Shown: positions 15,929 through 24,774, numbered from the stretch's first letter. The stretch: DNA of 46,945 bases from an uncultured Thermomicrobiales bacterium (GCA_902806345.1 CADCWF010000006.1:1-46945); one strand, 5' to 3'. The notes: generated from the sequence alone by a model not told the origin. Numbers and translations: made by a program.

Positions 15929-16088
15929 ACCCGGCATCTCGTCGAAACCGAAGGCCGTCGGTCTCGAATCGTGCCCGTCTCGGCCAGCGCGATTGCGACG
16001 TCGGCTCGTTCCCTGGCGCCCTCCCTTTCCCTTGGTTTACTCCGACGGCCAGTCGGGGCGGCCGCCGGCGCGGCACCCCATCACCGGT

Positions 16089-16129
16089 CCGGTTCCCTGG
16101 CGCATCCTGGCAGACAGCCAGGGGACCGG
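16089..16129. repeat. long imperfect hairpin upstream of the NfeD gene
   Basis: CCGGTTCCCTGGC (16089-16101) pairs with GCCAGGGGACCGG (16117-16129) over 13 positions with one G-U wobble. There is no T tract. It may terminate upstream transcription or act within a leader if an upstream promoter is used. Confidence 0.4.
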
Positions 16130-16270
16130 ATCGGAGCGATGACCGCGGCCTGGACGGCGACGATCAGCACCTGATCCGTCGACCCCAACCCGCTTGTGGC
16201 GACCGTCCGTGCCTCGGGCATCCCCTCCCCGTCCGAGCCGCAAGCCCCCCCGTGGCGCCGTCGTCTCGCC

Positions 16271-16276
16271 TATACT
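16271..16276 (+). promoter_or_regulatory. -10 box of the NfeD-stomatin promoter
   Basis: TATACT lies 29 bp before the NfeD ATG, in otherwise GC-rich sequence. No good -35 box is seen 16-18 bases upstream, so it may need an activator or an alternative sigma factor. Confidence 0.45.
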
Positions 16277-16304
16277 TACGTCAACCCGCAACCGGAGTTG
16301 CTCG

Positions 16305-17765
16305 ATGGTCGGTCGGATTCGCGTCCCCGTTTCGCTGCCGCTCCTCCTCGTCGTGCTCATCGGCTGGGCGTGGTCCGCGCTCTCCCCGATCTCGACGCAG
16401 CGAGCGAGCGGGCAAGGCACGGCGGCGCCGGTCGTGGTCGTTCCCCTGGCAGGGGCCATCTCGCCGCCGACGGCGCGGTTCGTCACGGACGCCCTGGCGG
16501 ACGCCGAGCGCCGGGGGGCGTCCGCGGTCGTCATCGAGCTCGATACCCCTGGCGGCCTGTTGACCTCCACCGACGAGATCGTCCGCGCGATCCTCGCCAG
16601 CGAGGTGCCGGTCGTCGTCTGGGTAGCGCCGGACGGCGCCCGCGCCGCCTCCGCCGGCGTCTTCGTCACCTACGCCGCCCATGTCGCGGCGATGGCCCCT
16701 TCGACCCGGATCGGTTCCGCCTCGCCCGTCTCGCTCGCCGGAGAGATGGACGAGACGATGGAGCGCAAGGTCACCAACGACGCCGTGTCCCAGGTCCGGA
16801 CGCTGGCCGACCTCCGGGGGCGCGACGCGGCGTGGGCCGAGGCGTCGGTCCGGGAAGCCGCAAACGTCACCGCCGCCGAGGCGGAGCGCCTCGGCGTGGT
16901 CGATTTCCTGGCGCCCGACCTGCCGTCGCTCCTCGCAGGGATCGACGGGCGGACGGTGGAGGTGGCCAGCGGCCCGGTCACGATCGAGACGAGCGGCGCC
17001 GAGACCGTCCGCGCCGAGCCGGGCTGGCTCGATCAGGTGCTGGCCCTCCTGGCCGACCCGACGGTCGCCTACATCCTGCTCTCCCTCGGCGGCCTCGGTC
17101 TCTTCCTCGAGCTCTCGAACCCGGGCGTCACCTTCCCGGGCGTCTTCGGCGGCATCGCCCTCCTGCTCGGGCTCTTCGGCCTTGGCTCCCTGCCGGTGAA
17201 CTGGGCGGGCGCGGCCCTCATCGGCTTCGGCTTCCTGCTCTTCGTGCTCGACCTGTTCGTGCCCTCGTTCGGCACCCTCACGATCGGAGGCCTCGTGTCG
17301 TTCGTGCTCGGGTCCTATCTCCTGCTCGGCAACGGGGCGCCACCGGCCCTGGCGATCGCGCCAGCGGCCATCTGGACCCTTGCCCTGCTGCTGGTCGCGG
17401 TGTTTGCCCTGCTCGCCGTCCTCGCCGGGAGGACGGTGCTGCGACGGCCGGAGACCGGCCGCGAGGGACTGGTCGGCGCGGTCGGCACCGTCCGCCGCGG
17501 ACTTGACCCCGACGGGGTGGTCTTCGTCGATGGCGAGCTCTGGCAGGCGACCGCGAGCGACGCCGGCGGCGACCCCGCCGCCATGATCCCCGAAGGGACG
17601 GCGGTTGCGGTCGCCGCCGTCGACGGGCTGCGGCTGCTCGTGCGACCGGCGACCGCGGCCGAGACCGCCGGCGCTGGCGTCGCGATCCTGCCCCCGCCCG
17701 ACCACGCCGTCCGGCGACCGACCGCCACGGGCCCGGTCTCGACCGCCCCGGCGGACGTCACGTGA
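16305..17765 (+). CDS. NfeD-family membrane-bound ClpP-class serine protease
   Basis: A 486-residue NfeD1b-type protein. A signal/anchor segment (~9-27) is followed by an extracytoplasmic ClpP-class protease domain. S117 (GARAASAGVF) and K155 (ERKVTNDA) match the Ser-Lys dyad known in the archaeal homologue PH1510. About four to five membrane helices come next (~236-400, with the ELSNPGVTFPGV and LVPSFG-type loops), then a C-terminal NfeD OB-fold (~410-470). These proteases cleave stomatin-type partners and are linked to membrane quality control. The stomatin gene directly downstream (61 bp) fits this pairing. The ATG at 16305 follows CCGGAG. I see all usual domains; no truncation. Confidence 0.9.
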   Translation: MVGRIRVPVSLPLLLVVLIGWAWSALSPISTQRASGQGTAAPVVVVPLAGAISPPTARFVTDALADAERRGASAVVIELDTPGGLLTSTDEIVRAILASEVPVVVWVAPDGARAASAGVFVTYAAHVAAMAPSTRIGSASPVSLAGEMDETMERKVTNDAVSQVRTLADLRGRDAAWAEASVREAANVTAAEAERLGVVDFLAPDLPSLLAGIDGRTVEVASGPVTIETSGAETVRAEPGWLDQVLALLADPTVAYILLSLGGLGLFLELSNPGVTFPGVFGGIALLLGLFGLGSLPVNWAGAALIGFGFLLFVLDLFVPSFGTLTIGGLVSFVLGSYLLLGNGAPPALAIAPAAIWTLALLLVAVFALLAVLAGRTVLRRPETGREGLVGAVGTVRRGLDPDGVVFVDGELWQATASDAGGDPAAMIPEGTAVAVAAVDGLRLLVRPATAAETAGAGVAILPPPDHAVRRPTATGPVSTAPADVT

Positions 17766-17783
17766 TGCGCCACGCGACCGCTC

Positions 17784-17812
17784 GACTCCCCGACTCCCCG
17801 ACTCCCCGACTC
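17784..17812 (+). repeat. 8-bp tandem repeat in the NfeD-stomatin gap
   Basis: Three full copies of GACTCCCC and a partial fourth (GACTC) in direct tandem fill most of the gap between the two genes, immediately before the stomatin ribosome binding site TTAGGAGG. Confidence 0.7.
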
Positions 17813-17826
17813 GTTAGGAGGTCCCC

Positions 17827-18675
17827 ATGCTCATGCTCGAGTCCCTGATCGTCATCGCCGTCGTCGGCTTCTTCCTGCTGATCGTGCTCTCGTCGACCGT
17901 CAAGGTCGTCCAGGAGTACGAGCGCGGCGTCGTCTTCCGGCTCGGTCGCCTGCTCGGGCCGCGCGGCCCGGGGCTGATCCTGCTGATCCCCTTCATCGAG
18001 CGGATGCAGAAGGTCGACCTGCGGACGGTGACGATGGACATCCCCGCGCAGGAGGTCATCACCCGGGACAACGTCACGGTGCGGGTCAACGCGGTCGCCT
18101 ATTTCCGGGTGCTGGACCCGAACGCGGCGACGGTCAACGTGGCCGACTTCGTCCGGGCCACGTCGCAGATCGCGCAGACGACGCTGCGCTCGGTGCTCGG
18201 CCAGTCGGCGCTCGACGATCTGCTCTCGGAGCGCGACAAGATCAACATCCAACTGCAGCAGATCATCGACGAGCAGACCGAGCCCTGGGGGATCAAGGTC
18301 AGCATCGTCGAGGTCAAGGACGTCGAGCTGCCGCAGTCGATGCAGCGGGCGATGGCCCGGCAGGCGGAGGCGGAGCGGGAGAAGCGGGCCAAGATCATCC
18401 ACGCCGAGGGCGAGTTCCAGGCCAGCCAGCAGCTGGCCGAGGCGGCCGAGGTGATCAACCGCAACCCGGTCACGATCCAGCTCCGCTACTTGCAGACGCT
18501 GACCGAGATCGGCGCCGAGAAGAACACCACCGTCGTCTTCCCGCTGCCGATCGACATCGTCCAGGCGTTCATGGGGCAGGCGGGTTCGCGCCGACCGGAG
18601 CCTGCCCAGCCGCTGCCGACGCCGGCCGCGCCGTCGAAGCCGGTCGTGCCGGCGCCGGCCGCTGCGGACGATTAG
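17827..18675 (+). CDS. stomatin/prohibitin-type SPFH membrane protein
   Basis: A 282-residue slipin. It has one N-terminal membrane anchor (~4-24, [17 protein letters not shown]) and a full SPFH domain ([23 protein letters not shown] at ~30-52; [27 protein letters not shown]). A coiled-coil flotillin-like helix rich in Ala/Glu follows ([24 protein letters not shown]), then a Pro/Ala-rich tail. Such proteins form oligomeric rings at the membrane. The PH1511-type partner is a substrate of the NfeD protease encoded immediately upstream, and the two almost certainly share a transcript. The ATG has a strong AGGAGG site. Confidence 0.93.
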   Translation: MLMLESLIVIAVVGFFLLIVLSSTVKVVQEYERGVVFRLGRLLGPRGPGLILLIPFIERMQKVDLRTVTMDIPAQEVITRDNVTVRVNAVAYFRVLDPNAATVNVADFVRATSQIAQTTLRSVLGQSALDDLLSERDKINIQLQQIIDEQTEPWGIKVSIVEVKDVELPQSMQRAMARQAEAEREKRAKIIHAEGEFQASQQLAEAAEVINRNPVTIQLRYLQTLTEIGAEKNTTVVFPLPIDIVQAFMGQAGSRRPEPAQPLPTPAAPSKPVVPAPAAADD

Positions 18676-18793
18676 GACGGCTTACCGCGGAGTTGTTGAC
18701 GGTCGGGGCGAAACCGTACCCGGTCGGACCCCGACGGGGACCGATGAACCGATTTGGCCAGTCGCGCTGGCCGACCCTGGCCCTCATCCCCAG

Positions 18794-18819
18794 CCCCTCT
18801 CCCTCGCGAGGGAGAGGGG
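18794..18819. repeat. 26-bp perfect palindrome of the CCCCTCTCCC family
   Basis: CCCCTCTCCCTCG followed directly by its exact reverse complement, preceded by GCCCTCATCCCCAG. The same arm and flank recur at 19598-19636 (inverted), 6164-6200 and 46060-46211, so this is a dispersed intergenic repeat. It could also help end the stomatin transcript. Confidence 0.7.
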
Positions 18820-19068
18820 GCCTTCTCGACGTTGTTGATCGTAGCGACCAATCATCCCGATTTTGGGAGTTCATTGGACGCTGGCGACGGCTGTCGGCCC
18901 CCGTCGTTCTGAGCCCGTAGGCGGAGAATCTCTCTCCGATCACGGAACCAGCCGAAAGAACGATGCCGCTGTGGCGGGCGATCCTTCGCCTCCGCTCAGT
19001 GGTCCGTTCAACCTCATCTGTCGGGTCCCGACCAGCGGCTCCGCCGCCGAGCCCAGCCATCGATGGCC

Positions 19069-19104
19069 GGGCTGAAGCGACGAAGGACCCCGAAGGGCCC
19101 TGAG
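19069..19104. repeat. 36-bp GGGCTGAAG dispersed repeat, copy 1
   Basis: Starts GGGCTGAAGC and contains ACGAAGGACC and GAAGGG. It matches the copy at 24044-24079 at 31 of 36 positions by eye. Both copies are intergenic. Confidence 0.6.
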
Positions 19105-19206
19105 AACGGCATCCGTCGACCGGACGAATCAGGCCGCTCGATCCACTCAGGAAAGCGGGGCGGGGCGGGCCAACGGGGTAGGCAACCCGATCATCCGGAT
19201 ATTGGA

Positions 19207-19404
19207 TCAGGCGCGGGGCTTCTCCGGGGCGTCGAGGAGGAGATCCTCGGCGAGGGCTTCAACGGCGAGGGCGTCAACCGCGTCTGTGACCTCGACCACC
19301 CGCTCCTCGTCGCCGGCGGCGAGGGCGACCCGCGCCTCGTGGATCGCGCTAACGAGCCGGAGGCGGGCGAGCCTGTCGTCGTTCTCGAAGTAGAGGTCGG
19401 TCAT
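19207..19404 (-). CDS. 65-residue acidic protein downstream of the hydroxylase genes
   Basis: MTDLYFENDD starts a 65-residue, mostly helical, strongly acidic protein (ARLRLVSAIHEARVALAAG, then EERVVEVTDAVDALAVEAL). The ATG at 19404 has AAGGAGG seven bases upstream, much better than the longer in-frame start at 19488. It lies 242 bp after the FAD-subunit gene on the same strand, with a CCCCTCTCCC hairpin between, so co-transcription is uncertain. I do not recognise a family; there are no Cys residues and no membrane segment. Confidence 0.6.
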   Translation of the reverse strand: MTDLYFENDDRLARLRLVSAIHEARVALAAGDEERVVEVTDAVDALAVEALAEDLLLDAPEKPRA

Positions 19405-19597
19405 GGCGGGCCTCCTTGCCGGCCTGAACGATCCCCCGTTCCGGGGTAGCTTGGCGTCCTCAGCAAATAGCCTGCCGCGCCACACCATCGCCGACGCTCA
19501 GGTTCCGGCGGCCGGGGGCGATTGGTCGGGAACCCGGTGCTGCTCGATGGCACGCCGCTCGGCTCATGCCGCCCGGCTCTTGCACCTTTGCCGAACT

Positions 19598-19624
19598 CCC
19601 CTCTCCCGCGCATCGGGAGAGGGG
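19598..19624. repeat. CCCCTCTCCC-family hairpin
   Basis: CCCCTCTCCCG (19598-19608), loop CGCAT, CGGGAGAGGGG (19614-19624), then TTGGGGTGAGGGC, which is the inverse of the flank seen at 18778-18793. It lies just past the end of the FAD-subunit gene and may act as a processing or termination hairpin. Confidence 0.65.
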
Positions 19625-19646
19625 TTGGGGTGAGGGCACGGAGTCG

Positions 19647-20507
19647 CTAGCCGAGCGAGGCCGCGGCGCGCTCCAGCGCCCGCCGGGTGTAGACCCCGAG
19701 CAGGTGGGCACGGTACTCGGCCGAGGCGTAGTGGTCGCCGTTGAGCTCCAGCCCCTGGTTCGCCACCGCAGCCGCCGCGGCGATCGAGTCGGCCGAGAGC
19801 GGCTTGCCGACAAGCGCCTGCTCGGCGGCGGTGGCCCGGGTCGCCTTGGAGGTGGCGCCGGTGACGGCGATTCGGGCCTGCGCGACGGTGCCGTCGACGC
19901 CGACCGAGACGACGGCGGCGACGCCGACAACGGCGTAGCCCGAGGCGGGGTGGCGGAACTTTTCGTACGCCATCCCGGTCCGGCCCGTCGCCGCCGGGAT
20001 GTGGATCTCCGTCAGTACCTCGTCCGGCGCCAGCGAGGTCGTGAACAGGTCGACGAACAGCTCCTCGGCCGGGATCGTCCGGTCGCCGTCGGCGCCGACG
20101 GCCTTGACCGAGGCGTCGAGGGCGAGGGCAACCGCCGTAAAGTCCGCCGACGGGTCGGCGTGGGCGAGCGAGCCGCCGAGGGTGCCGACGGCTTGCACCT
20201 GCGGGTCGCCGACGTGGTAGGCGGTCTCGGGGACGATCGGCAGCGCCGCCTTCAGCGCCGCCGAGTCGCGCAGCTCGGCGTAGGTCGTCATCGCGCCGAT
20301 GACGACGCTGCCGTTGGTGCTGATGCCCGTCAACCCCTCGACCTTCGAGAGGTCGACCAGGGCGGACGGCGCCGCCAGCCGCAGCTTCATCGCCGGCAGC
20401 AGGGAGTGCCCACCGGCAAGCACCTTGGCGTCCGGGTTCTGCTGGAGGACGCCGACCGCCTCCGCGACGGTCGTCGGCCGGTGGTAATCGAACTGGTTGG
20501 GAAACAC
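19647..20507 (-). CDS. FAD-binding medium subunit of a molybdenum hydroxylase (CoxM type)
   Basis: A 286-residue FAD-binding subunit. VLAGGHSLLPAMKLRLA (~27-43) is the first FAD motif (AGGxS), and VGDPQVQAVGTLGGSLAHADPSAD (~100-123) contains the second, TLGGxxAHADPxxD. The C-terminal CODH-flavoprotein domain includes EKFRHPASGYAVVGVAA. It passes electrons from the [2Fe-2S] subunit to the acceptor. The GTG at 20507 follows GGAGGGACGAGAC and aligns with the family start (FPNQFDYHRP). It is third in the S-L-M gene order, 95 bp after the large subunit. Confidence 0.92.
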   Translation of the reverse strand: MFPNQFDYHRPTTVAEAVGVLQQNPDAKVLAGGHSLLPAMKLRLAAPSALVDLSKVEGLTGISTNGSVVIGAMTTYAELRDSAALKAALPIVPETAYHVGDPQVQAVGTLGGSLAHADPSADFTAVALALDASVKAVGADGDRTIPAEELFVDLFTTSLAPDEVLTEIHIPAATGRTGMAYEKFRHPASGYAVVGVAAVVSVGVDGTVAQARIAVTGATSKATRATAAEQALVGKPLSADSIAAAAAVANQGLELNGDHYASAEYRAHLLGVYTRRALERAAASLG

Positions 20508-20602
20508 GTCTCGTCCCTCCGTTGTCGCGTCTCGCGTCCGTCGCGGCCTCGGCAATCCCCGACCGCCCGATTCCCTACGTCCTCGTCGCTATCGCGTAGT
20601 CC

Positions 20603-22990
20603 CTACCCCGTCTTCGGGGCCATCGCCCGCCACAGCTTCTCCGGCGTCAGCGGCATGTCGAGGTGGCGGACGCCGAGGTGGGCCAGGGCATCGATGACCG
20701 CGTTCGCCACGGCGGGCGTCGAGGCGATCGTGCCGGCTTCGCCGGCGCCCTTCGCCCCCATCGGGTTGACCGGCGACGGCGTCACCGTCCGGTCCAGCTC
20801 GTAGGTCGGCACCATCCGCGCCCGCGGGATCGCATAGTCGTTCATCGTGCCGGTGATCAACTCGCCCGAGTCGTCGTAGACGGCGCCCTCGTAGAGCGCC
20901 TGGGCGAGCCCCTGGGCGATGCCGCCGTGGACCTGGCCGTCGACAATCAGCGGGTTGATGACGTTGCCGACGTCGTCGACCGCGACGTAACGGAGCAAGT
21001 CGATCTCGCCGGTGTCGCGGTCCACCTCGACCACGCAGACGTGGGTGCCGAAGGGGAAGGTGCAGTTCGGCGGGTCGTAGAAGGTGGTCGCCTCCAGCGT
21101 CGGCTCCATCCCGGGCGGCAGGTCGTAGGCGACGTGGGCGGCCAGCGCCAGGTCCTGGATCGTCTTGCTCGCGTCCGGGGTACCCCGGACGAACGCCTTG
21201 CCGTTCTCGAAGACGATGTCCTCCGGCGCCGCCTCCAGCAGGTGGGCCGCCAGTTCCTTCGCCTTCTCGCGGACCTTGGCGACGCTCTTGTAGATGGCGG
21301 TGCCGCCGACGGTCAGCGAGCGGCTGCCGTAGGAGCCGAAGCCGAACGGCGTCCCCTGGGTATCGGAGTGCTCGATCTGGATGTCGTCGTAGGGGACGCC
21401 CAGCTCGTCGGCGACGAGCTGGGCAAACGTCGTCTCGTGCCCCTGGCCGTGCGGCAGGGAACCGGTGGTGACGACGGTCTTGCCGGTCAGGTGGACCCGG
21501 ACGTTGGCGCTCTCCCAGAGCCCTGCCCCCCACCCTTCGCCGGCGAGGCCGATCCATTTCGATGGGGCGACGCCGCAGACTTCGACGTAGGACGAGAGGC
21601 CGACGCCGAGCAGCTTGCGGCTCCCATTGGCGCGGCGGGCCGCCTGCTCCTGACGGAGCGCGGCGTAGCCCACGTTCTCCATCGCCCGGTCGAGCGCGAG
21701 CTCGTAGTTGCCCGAGTCGTAGGGCAACATCCCGATCCCGGAGTCGTAGGGGAAGTCCTCCGGCTGGATGAAGTTGCGCCGGCGGACCTCGGCCGGGTCG
21801 AGTCCGGTTTCCGCCGCGACCAGATCGCAGACCCGCTCGATGACGAAGGCCGCCTCCGGCCGGCCGGCGCCGCGGTAGGCGTCGACCATCGCCGTGTTGG
21901 TGTAGACCCCGGTGACGTCGACGTGGATGTTCGGGATCTTGTAGCAGCCTGCGACCATCCGACCGTAGAGAGTCGTCGGGATGCCGGGCGCGATCGTCGA
22001 GAGGTAGGCGCCGAGGTTGGCCCAGGTCTTGACCTTGAGCGCGGTGATCCGGCCATCAGGCTCGGCGCCGACCTCGATGTCCGTGATGTGGTCGCGCCCG
22101 TGGGTGGTGTGCAGGTAGTTCTCCGAGCGGTCCTCGAAAAACTTCACGGGGCGGCCGGTCTGCTTCGACAGCCAGAGCACCAGTGGCATGTCGAAGTAGA
22201 GGAAGATTTTGGAACCGAAGCCGCCACCGACGTTCGGCGCGATGACCCGGATCTTCTGCTCCGGGACGCCGAGGACGAACGCCGCGGTCAGGAGGCGGTG
22301 GACGTGCGGCGCCTGGGAGGTCGCCCAGAGGGTGTACTCCCCGGTGCCCTCGTCGTACCGCCCGATGGAACCGCGCGGCTCCATCGCGGTCGGGATCAGC
22401 CGCTGGTTGACGACCCTCTGGTTGACCCGCACCGGCGCCGCCGCCAGCGCGGCGTCGACTTCGGCGGCCTCCTTGCCGCAGGTCCAGTTCATGACCACGT
22501 TGTTCGGCGCGTTGTCGTGGAGCTGCGGAGCGCCCGGCTCCGTCGCCTTCCTGGCGTCGACGACGACCGGCAGCTCCTCGTAGGAGACCTCCACCGCCGC
22601 CGCGGCGTCGGTCGCCAGGTACGCGCTCTCGGCGACGACGACGGCGACCGGGTCGCCGACCTGGTGGACCTCACCGAGGGCGAGCAGGCGGGGGGTGTTG
22701 ACGTTGTTCTGGACGTTGCCGGCCTGCCAGGCGCAGGGGAGCGGGTTGACCTCGGCGAGGTCTTCGCCGGTGAAGACGGCGACGACGCCCGGCATCCGGC
22801 GCGCGGCTTCGGCGTCGATGCCGACGATCCGGGCGTGGGCGTAGGGCGAGCGGACGACCGCGGCGTGGCAGAGACCGGTCAGCTTCACGTCGTCGAGGAA
22901 GTTGCCGGCACCGGTGATCAGCCGGGGGTCCTCCCGCCGCTTGAGCGGCTGGCCGACGAGCTTGGCCGGGGCTTCCTGGGCTGCGACCAT
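20603..22990 (-). CDS. molybdopterin-binding large subunit, CODH form II / aldehyde-oxidase family
   Basis: A 795-residue xanthine-oxidase-family large subunit. GGGFGSK at 255-261 binds the molybdenum cofactor. The active-site loop reads AYRGAGR (371-377), the form II signature, not the AYxCSFR loop of true form I aerobic CO dehydrogenase. The C-terminal GAKGAGEAG contains the catalytic Glu. So the complex more likely hydroxylates an aldehyde, purine or other small substrate than oxidises CO efficiently. The ATG at 22990 has GGGAGG upstream. It lies 107 bp downstream of the Fe-S subunit and forms a heterotrimer with both neighbours. Cofactor-maturation genes (coxD/E/F-like) are not in the window. 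Confidence 0.92.
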   Translation of the reverse strand: MVAAQEAPAKLVGQPLKRREDPRLITGAGNFLDDVKLTGLCHAAVVRSPYAHARIVGIDAEAARRMPGVVAVFTGEDLAEVNPLPCAWQAGNVQNNVNTPRLLALGEVHQVGDPVAVVVAESAYLATDAAAAVEVSYEELPVVVDARKATEPGAPQLHDNAPNNVVMNWTCGKEAAEVDAALAAAPVRVNQRVVNQRLIPTAMEPRGSIGRYDEGTGEYTLWATSQAPHVHRLLTAAFVLGVPEQKIRVIAPNVGGGFGSKIFLYFDMPLVLWLSKQTGRPVKFFEDRSENYLHTTHGRDHITDIEVGAEPDGRITALKVKTWANLGAYLSTIAPGIPTTLYGRMVAGCYKIPNIHVDVTGVYTNTAMVDAYRGAGRPEAAFVIERVCDLVAAETGLDPAEVRRRNFIQPEDFPYDSGIGMLPYDSGNYELALDRAMENVGYAALRQEQAARRANGSRKLLGVGLSSYVEVCGVAPSKWIGLAGEGWGAGLWESANVRVHLTGKTVVTTGSLPHGQGHETTFAQLVADELGVPYDDIQIEHSDTQGTPFGFGSYGSRSLTVGGTAIYKSVAKVREKAKELAAHLLEAAPEDIVFENGKAFVRGTPDASKTIQDLALAAHVAYDLPPGMEPTLEATTFYDPPNCTFPFGTHVCVVEVDRDTGEIDLLRYVAVDDVGNVINPLIVDGQVHGGIAQGLAQALYEGAVYDDSGELITGTMNDYAIPRARMVPTYELDRTVTPSPVNPMGAKGAGEAGTIASTPAVANAVIDALAHLGVRHLDMPLTPEKLWRAMAPKTG

Positions 22991-23097
22991 CGGGGTCCTC
23001 CCGTCTCGTTCGGGCAGTCGTTGCCCGGTGCGACAGCGTCGTCAAGCGTTGAGAACTGCCTCGGCGCCGGGTGGTCGGGTGGCACCGAGGCGCACGG

Positions 23098-23682
23098 CTA
23101 GGTCGATTCGCCGGCGAGTTCGCCCTTCCAGTCGCCGACGTCCTGGGGATTGTGGGTACCGGCGCCGCTGCCGTTCCCCGAGACTCCCGCACCGCTCATC
23201 TGGTTGGCCGCGTACTGGATCGCCTTGACGATGTTCTGGTAGCCGGTGCAGCGGCACAGGTTGCCCTCCAGGGCGTGCCGGATCTCCTCCTCCGAGGGGT
23301 TCGGGGTGCGCTGCAGCAGCGAGTGGGCGCTCATGATCATGCCGGGGGTGCAGTAGCCGCACTGGAGGCCGTGCATCTCCCAGAAGCCCTGCTGGACCGG
23401 GTCGTAGACGCCGTCCTTGGCGAGCCCCTCGATGGTCTGCACCTCGCCGCCGTCGGCCTGGACGGTCAGCACGGTGCAGCTCTTGACCGACTTGCCGTCG
23501 AGGTAGACGACGCACGCCCCGCACTGGCTGGTGTCGCAGCCGACGTGGGTGCCGGTCAGCCCCAGGTTGTCGCGCAGGAAGTGGACGAGCAGCAACCGGG
23601 GCTCGACCTCGGCCGCGTACTCGGTGCCGTTGACCGAAATCCGGACGGGAATCCGTGTTGCCATCGGAACCGCTGTTGCCAT
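23098..23682 (-). CDS. [2Fe-2S] small subunit of the molybdenum hydroxylase (CoxS type)
   Basis: A 194-residue iron-sulfur subunit. The plant-ferredoxin cluster ligands are C49, C54, C57 and C69 (C-x4-C-x2-C-x11-C). The second, helical cluster uses C108, C111, C143 and C145 ([10 protein letters not shown] and NLCRCTGY). This is the textbook small-subunit layout. A ~35-residue Gly/Ser/Asn-rich C-terminal tail after residue 155 exceeds the usual ~160-residue length. The ATG at 23682 follows an AGAGGAGAG stretch; extension to 24114 is non-coding. It is first in the operon, behind a minus-strand promoter near 23851-23879. Confidence 0.92.
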   Translation of the reverse strand: MATAVPMATRIPVRISVNGTEYAAEVEPRLLLVHFLRDNLGLTGTHVGCDTSQCGACVVYLDGKSVKSCTVLTVQADGGEVQTIEGLAKDGVYDPVQQGFWEMHGLQCGYCTPGMIMSAHSLLQRTPNPSEEEIRHALEGNLCRCTGYQNIVKAIQYAANQMSGAGVSGNGSGAGTHNPQDVGDWKGELAGEST

Positions 23683-23850
23683 CTCGCTTCGCTCTCCTCT
23701 ACCGCTCCGCCGGCGCGGCCATCCTGCCGCTCCGACCTCCTCCGGACCGCCGCTCGACCGCGCCCCCAGCCGCCGGCCGCGGCTGCGGTCCAAGGCGGGG
23801 AGGCGAACAGGAATGGCCACGCGCAGGGGCGCGGTCCGGCGAGCGGCGCG

Positions 23851-23879
23851 AGTATATCCGAGCGTATTTTCGCTGTCGT
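23851..23879 (-). promoter_or_regulatory. promoter of the molybdenum-hydroxylase operon
   Basis: On the minus strand, ACGACA (23879-23874), a 17-base AT-richer spacer and TATACT (23856-23851), about 170 bp before the small-subunit ATG. The -10 is near consensus, the -35 matches in part. Confidence 0.5.
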
Positions 23880-24043
23880 CGGCGGAAGTCGGCGTCGGAC
23901 TACGAGGGCGCGAGAACGTGACAGATCGGCGCGTTGGCTTTGGGGGGGAGGGTCCCGTGGTGGGCCACCAGCCGCATCGTGCTGGATGGTGCGCCCCATC
24001 AGAGACCGTCCGCGACGCGGCCGAGCCTAACCCTAAAGGGAGC

Positions 24044-24079
24044 GGGCTGAAGCCACGAAGGACCTTGAAGGGTCCCGAG
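24044..24079. repeat. 36-bp GGGCTGAAG dispersed repeat, copy 2
   Basis: Same element as at 19069-19104. GGACC and GGTCC inside it can pair to form a short stem. Confidence 0.6.
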
Positions 24080-24254
24080 CACCGGTGAGACTGCGCGGGG
24101 GATCGGTGTCGCAAACCAATCGGGATAACGAGAGGGTGGCGCCACCGTTACCCCATCGACTCGCGTGCGGGCGAGCGGGTTCTCGTTCGGCGGCGTGGGC
24201 GGCGCAGGGTGGCGACGGCCAGAAGCAGGTCCTGGAGCCCAGCACGCTTCCGGG

Positions 24255-24281
24255 TGTCGAGAACGTGGCGCCGGCTCCGTC
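24255..24281 (+). promoter_or_regulatory. ECF42-type promoter upstream of the VOC gene
   Basis: TGTCGA (24255-24260), a 17-base spacer and CGTC (24278-24281). From memory, ECF42 sigma factors recognise a TGTCGA -35 and a CGTC-like -10. The whole stretch to the ribosome binding site closely resembles that before the DGPF gene. Confidence 0.6.
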
Positions 24282-24333
24282 CCAGGGACGCGAGTGGCCA
24301 CGATGGGCCGCGTGACGGAAAAGGAGAACCACC

Positions 24334-24774
24334 ATGACGATTCGGCGGATGGACAACGTCCTCATCGTTGTCGACGATCTTGAGGCCGCTACCGCGTTCT
24401 TTGCCGAACTTGGTATGGAGCTGGAGGGCAAGGCGCCCGTCGAGGGAGGTTGGGTTGACCGTGTCGTCGGGCTCGACGGCGTCCGTGCCGACATCGTCAT
24501 GATGCGGACCCCGGACGGCCACGGACGGGTCGAGCTGACAAAGTTCCACACGCCGTCGGCGATCAGCAGTGAGCCGCAAAACGCACCAGCGAACACGCTG
24601 GGCATACGTCGCATCATGTTCGCCGTCGAAGACATCGAGGACGTCATTGCCCGCCTGCGCTCACACGGCGCCGAACTCGTCGGCGAGGTGGCGCAGTACG
24701 AGGACAGCTACCGACTCTGCTACGTCCGCGGCCCCGAGGGGATCATCGTCGGACTGGCCGAGCAGCTCAGCTAA
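24334..24774 (+). CDS. VOC (glyoxalase/bleomycin-resistance fold) family protein
   Basis: A 146-residue VOC-superfamily protein with two beta-alpha-beta-beta-beta units: RRMDNVLIVVDDLEAATAFFAELGMEL at the start of the first, and GIRRIMFAVEDIEDVIARLRSHGAEL at the start of the second. The C-terminal strand reads RLCYVRGPEGIIVGLAEQL, with the Glu typical of the metal site. Members include glyoxalases, dioxygenases and drug-binding proteins; the substrate cannot be told. The ATG follows AAAAGGAG. An ECF42-type promoter precedes it, and a PNPOx-like gene follows 79 bp later, probably on the same transcript. VOC-like genes are common near DGPF/ECF42 loci. Confidence 0.9.
   Translation: MTIRRMDNVLIVVDDLEAATAFFAELGMELEGKAPVEGGWVDRVVGLDGVRADIVMMRTPDGHGRVELTKFHTPSAISSEPQNAPANTLGIRRIMFAVEDIEDVIARLRSHGAELVGEVAQYEDSYRLCYVRGPEGIIVGLAEQLS

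Larger units (their letters stand above)
15929..16304. other. intergenic region before the NfeD-stomatin operon
   Basis: No convincing gene. It holds a long hairpin at 16089-16129 and a -10 box at 16271-16276, described separately; nothing else recognisable. Confidence 0.5.
18676..19206. other. 531-bp intergenic region with dispersed repeats
   Basis: No convincing gene between the convergent stomatin and 65-residue-protein genes. It carries a CCCCTCTCCC palindrome (18794-18819) and one copy of the GGGCTGAAG repeat (19069-19104), both listed separately. ORFs here are Arg/Pro/Ser-rich shadows. Confidence 0.5.
23683..24333. other. 651-bp divergent intergenic region
   Basis: The region separates the hydroxylase operon (minus) from the ECF42-type module (plus). 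It contains a minus-strand promoter, a GGGCTGAAG repeat copy and an ECF42-type promoter, all listed separately. No convincing gene is present. Confidence 0.55.

Noticed and set aside
18794..18819. Perfect palindrome as a dedicated terminator of the stomatin gene
   Set aside because: No T run follows and the same sequence recurs at other intergenic sites, so it is listed as a dispersed repeat.
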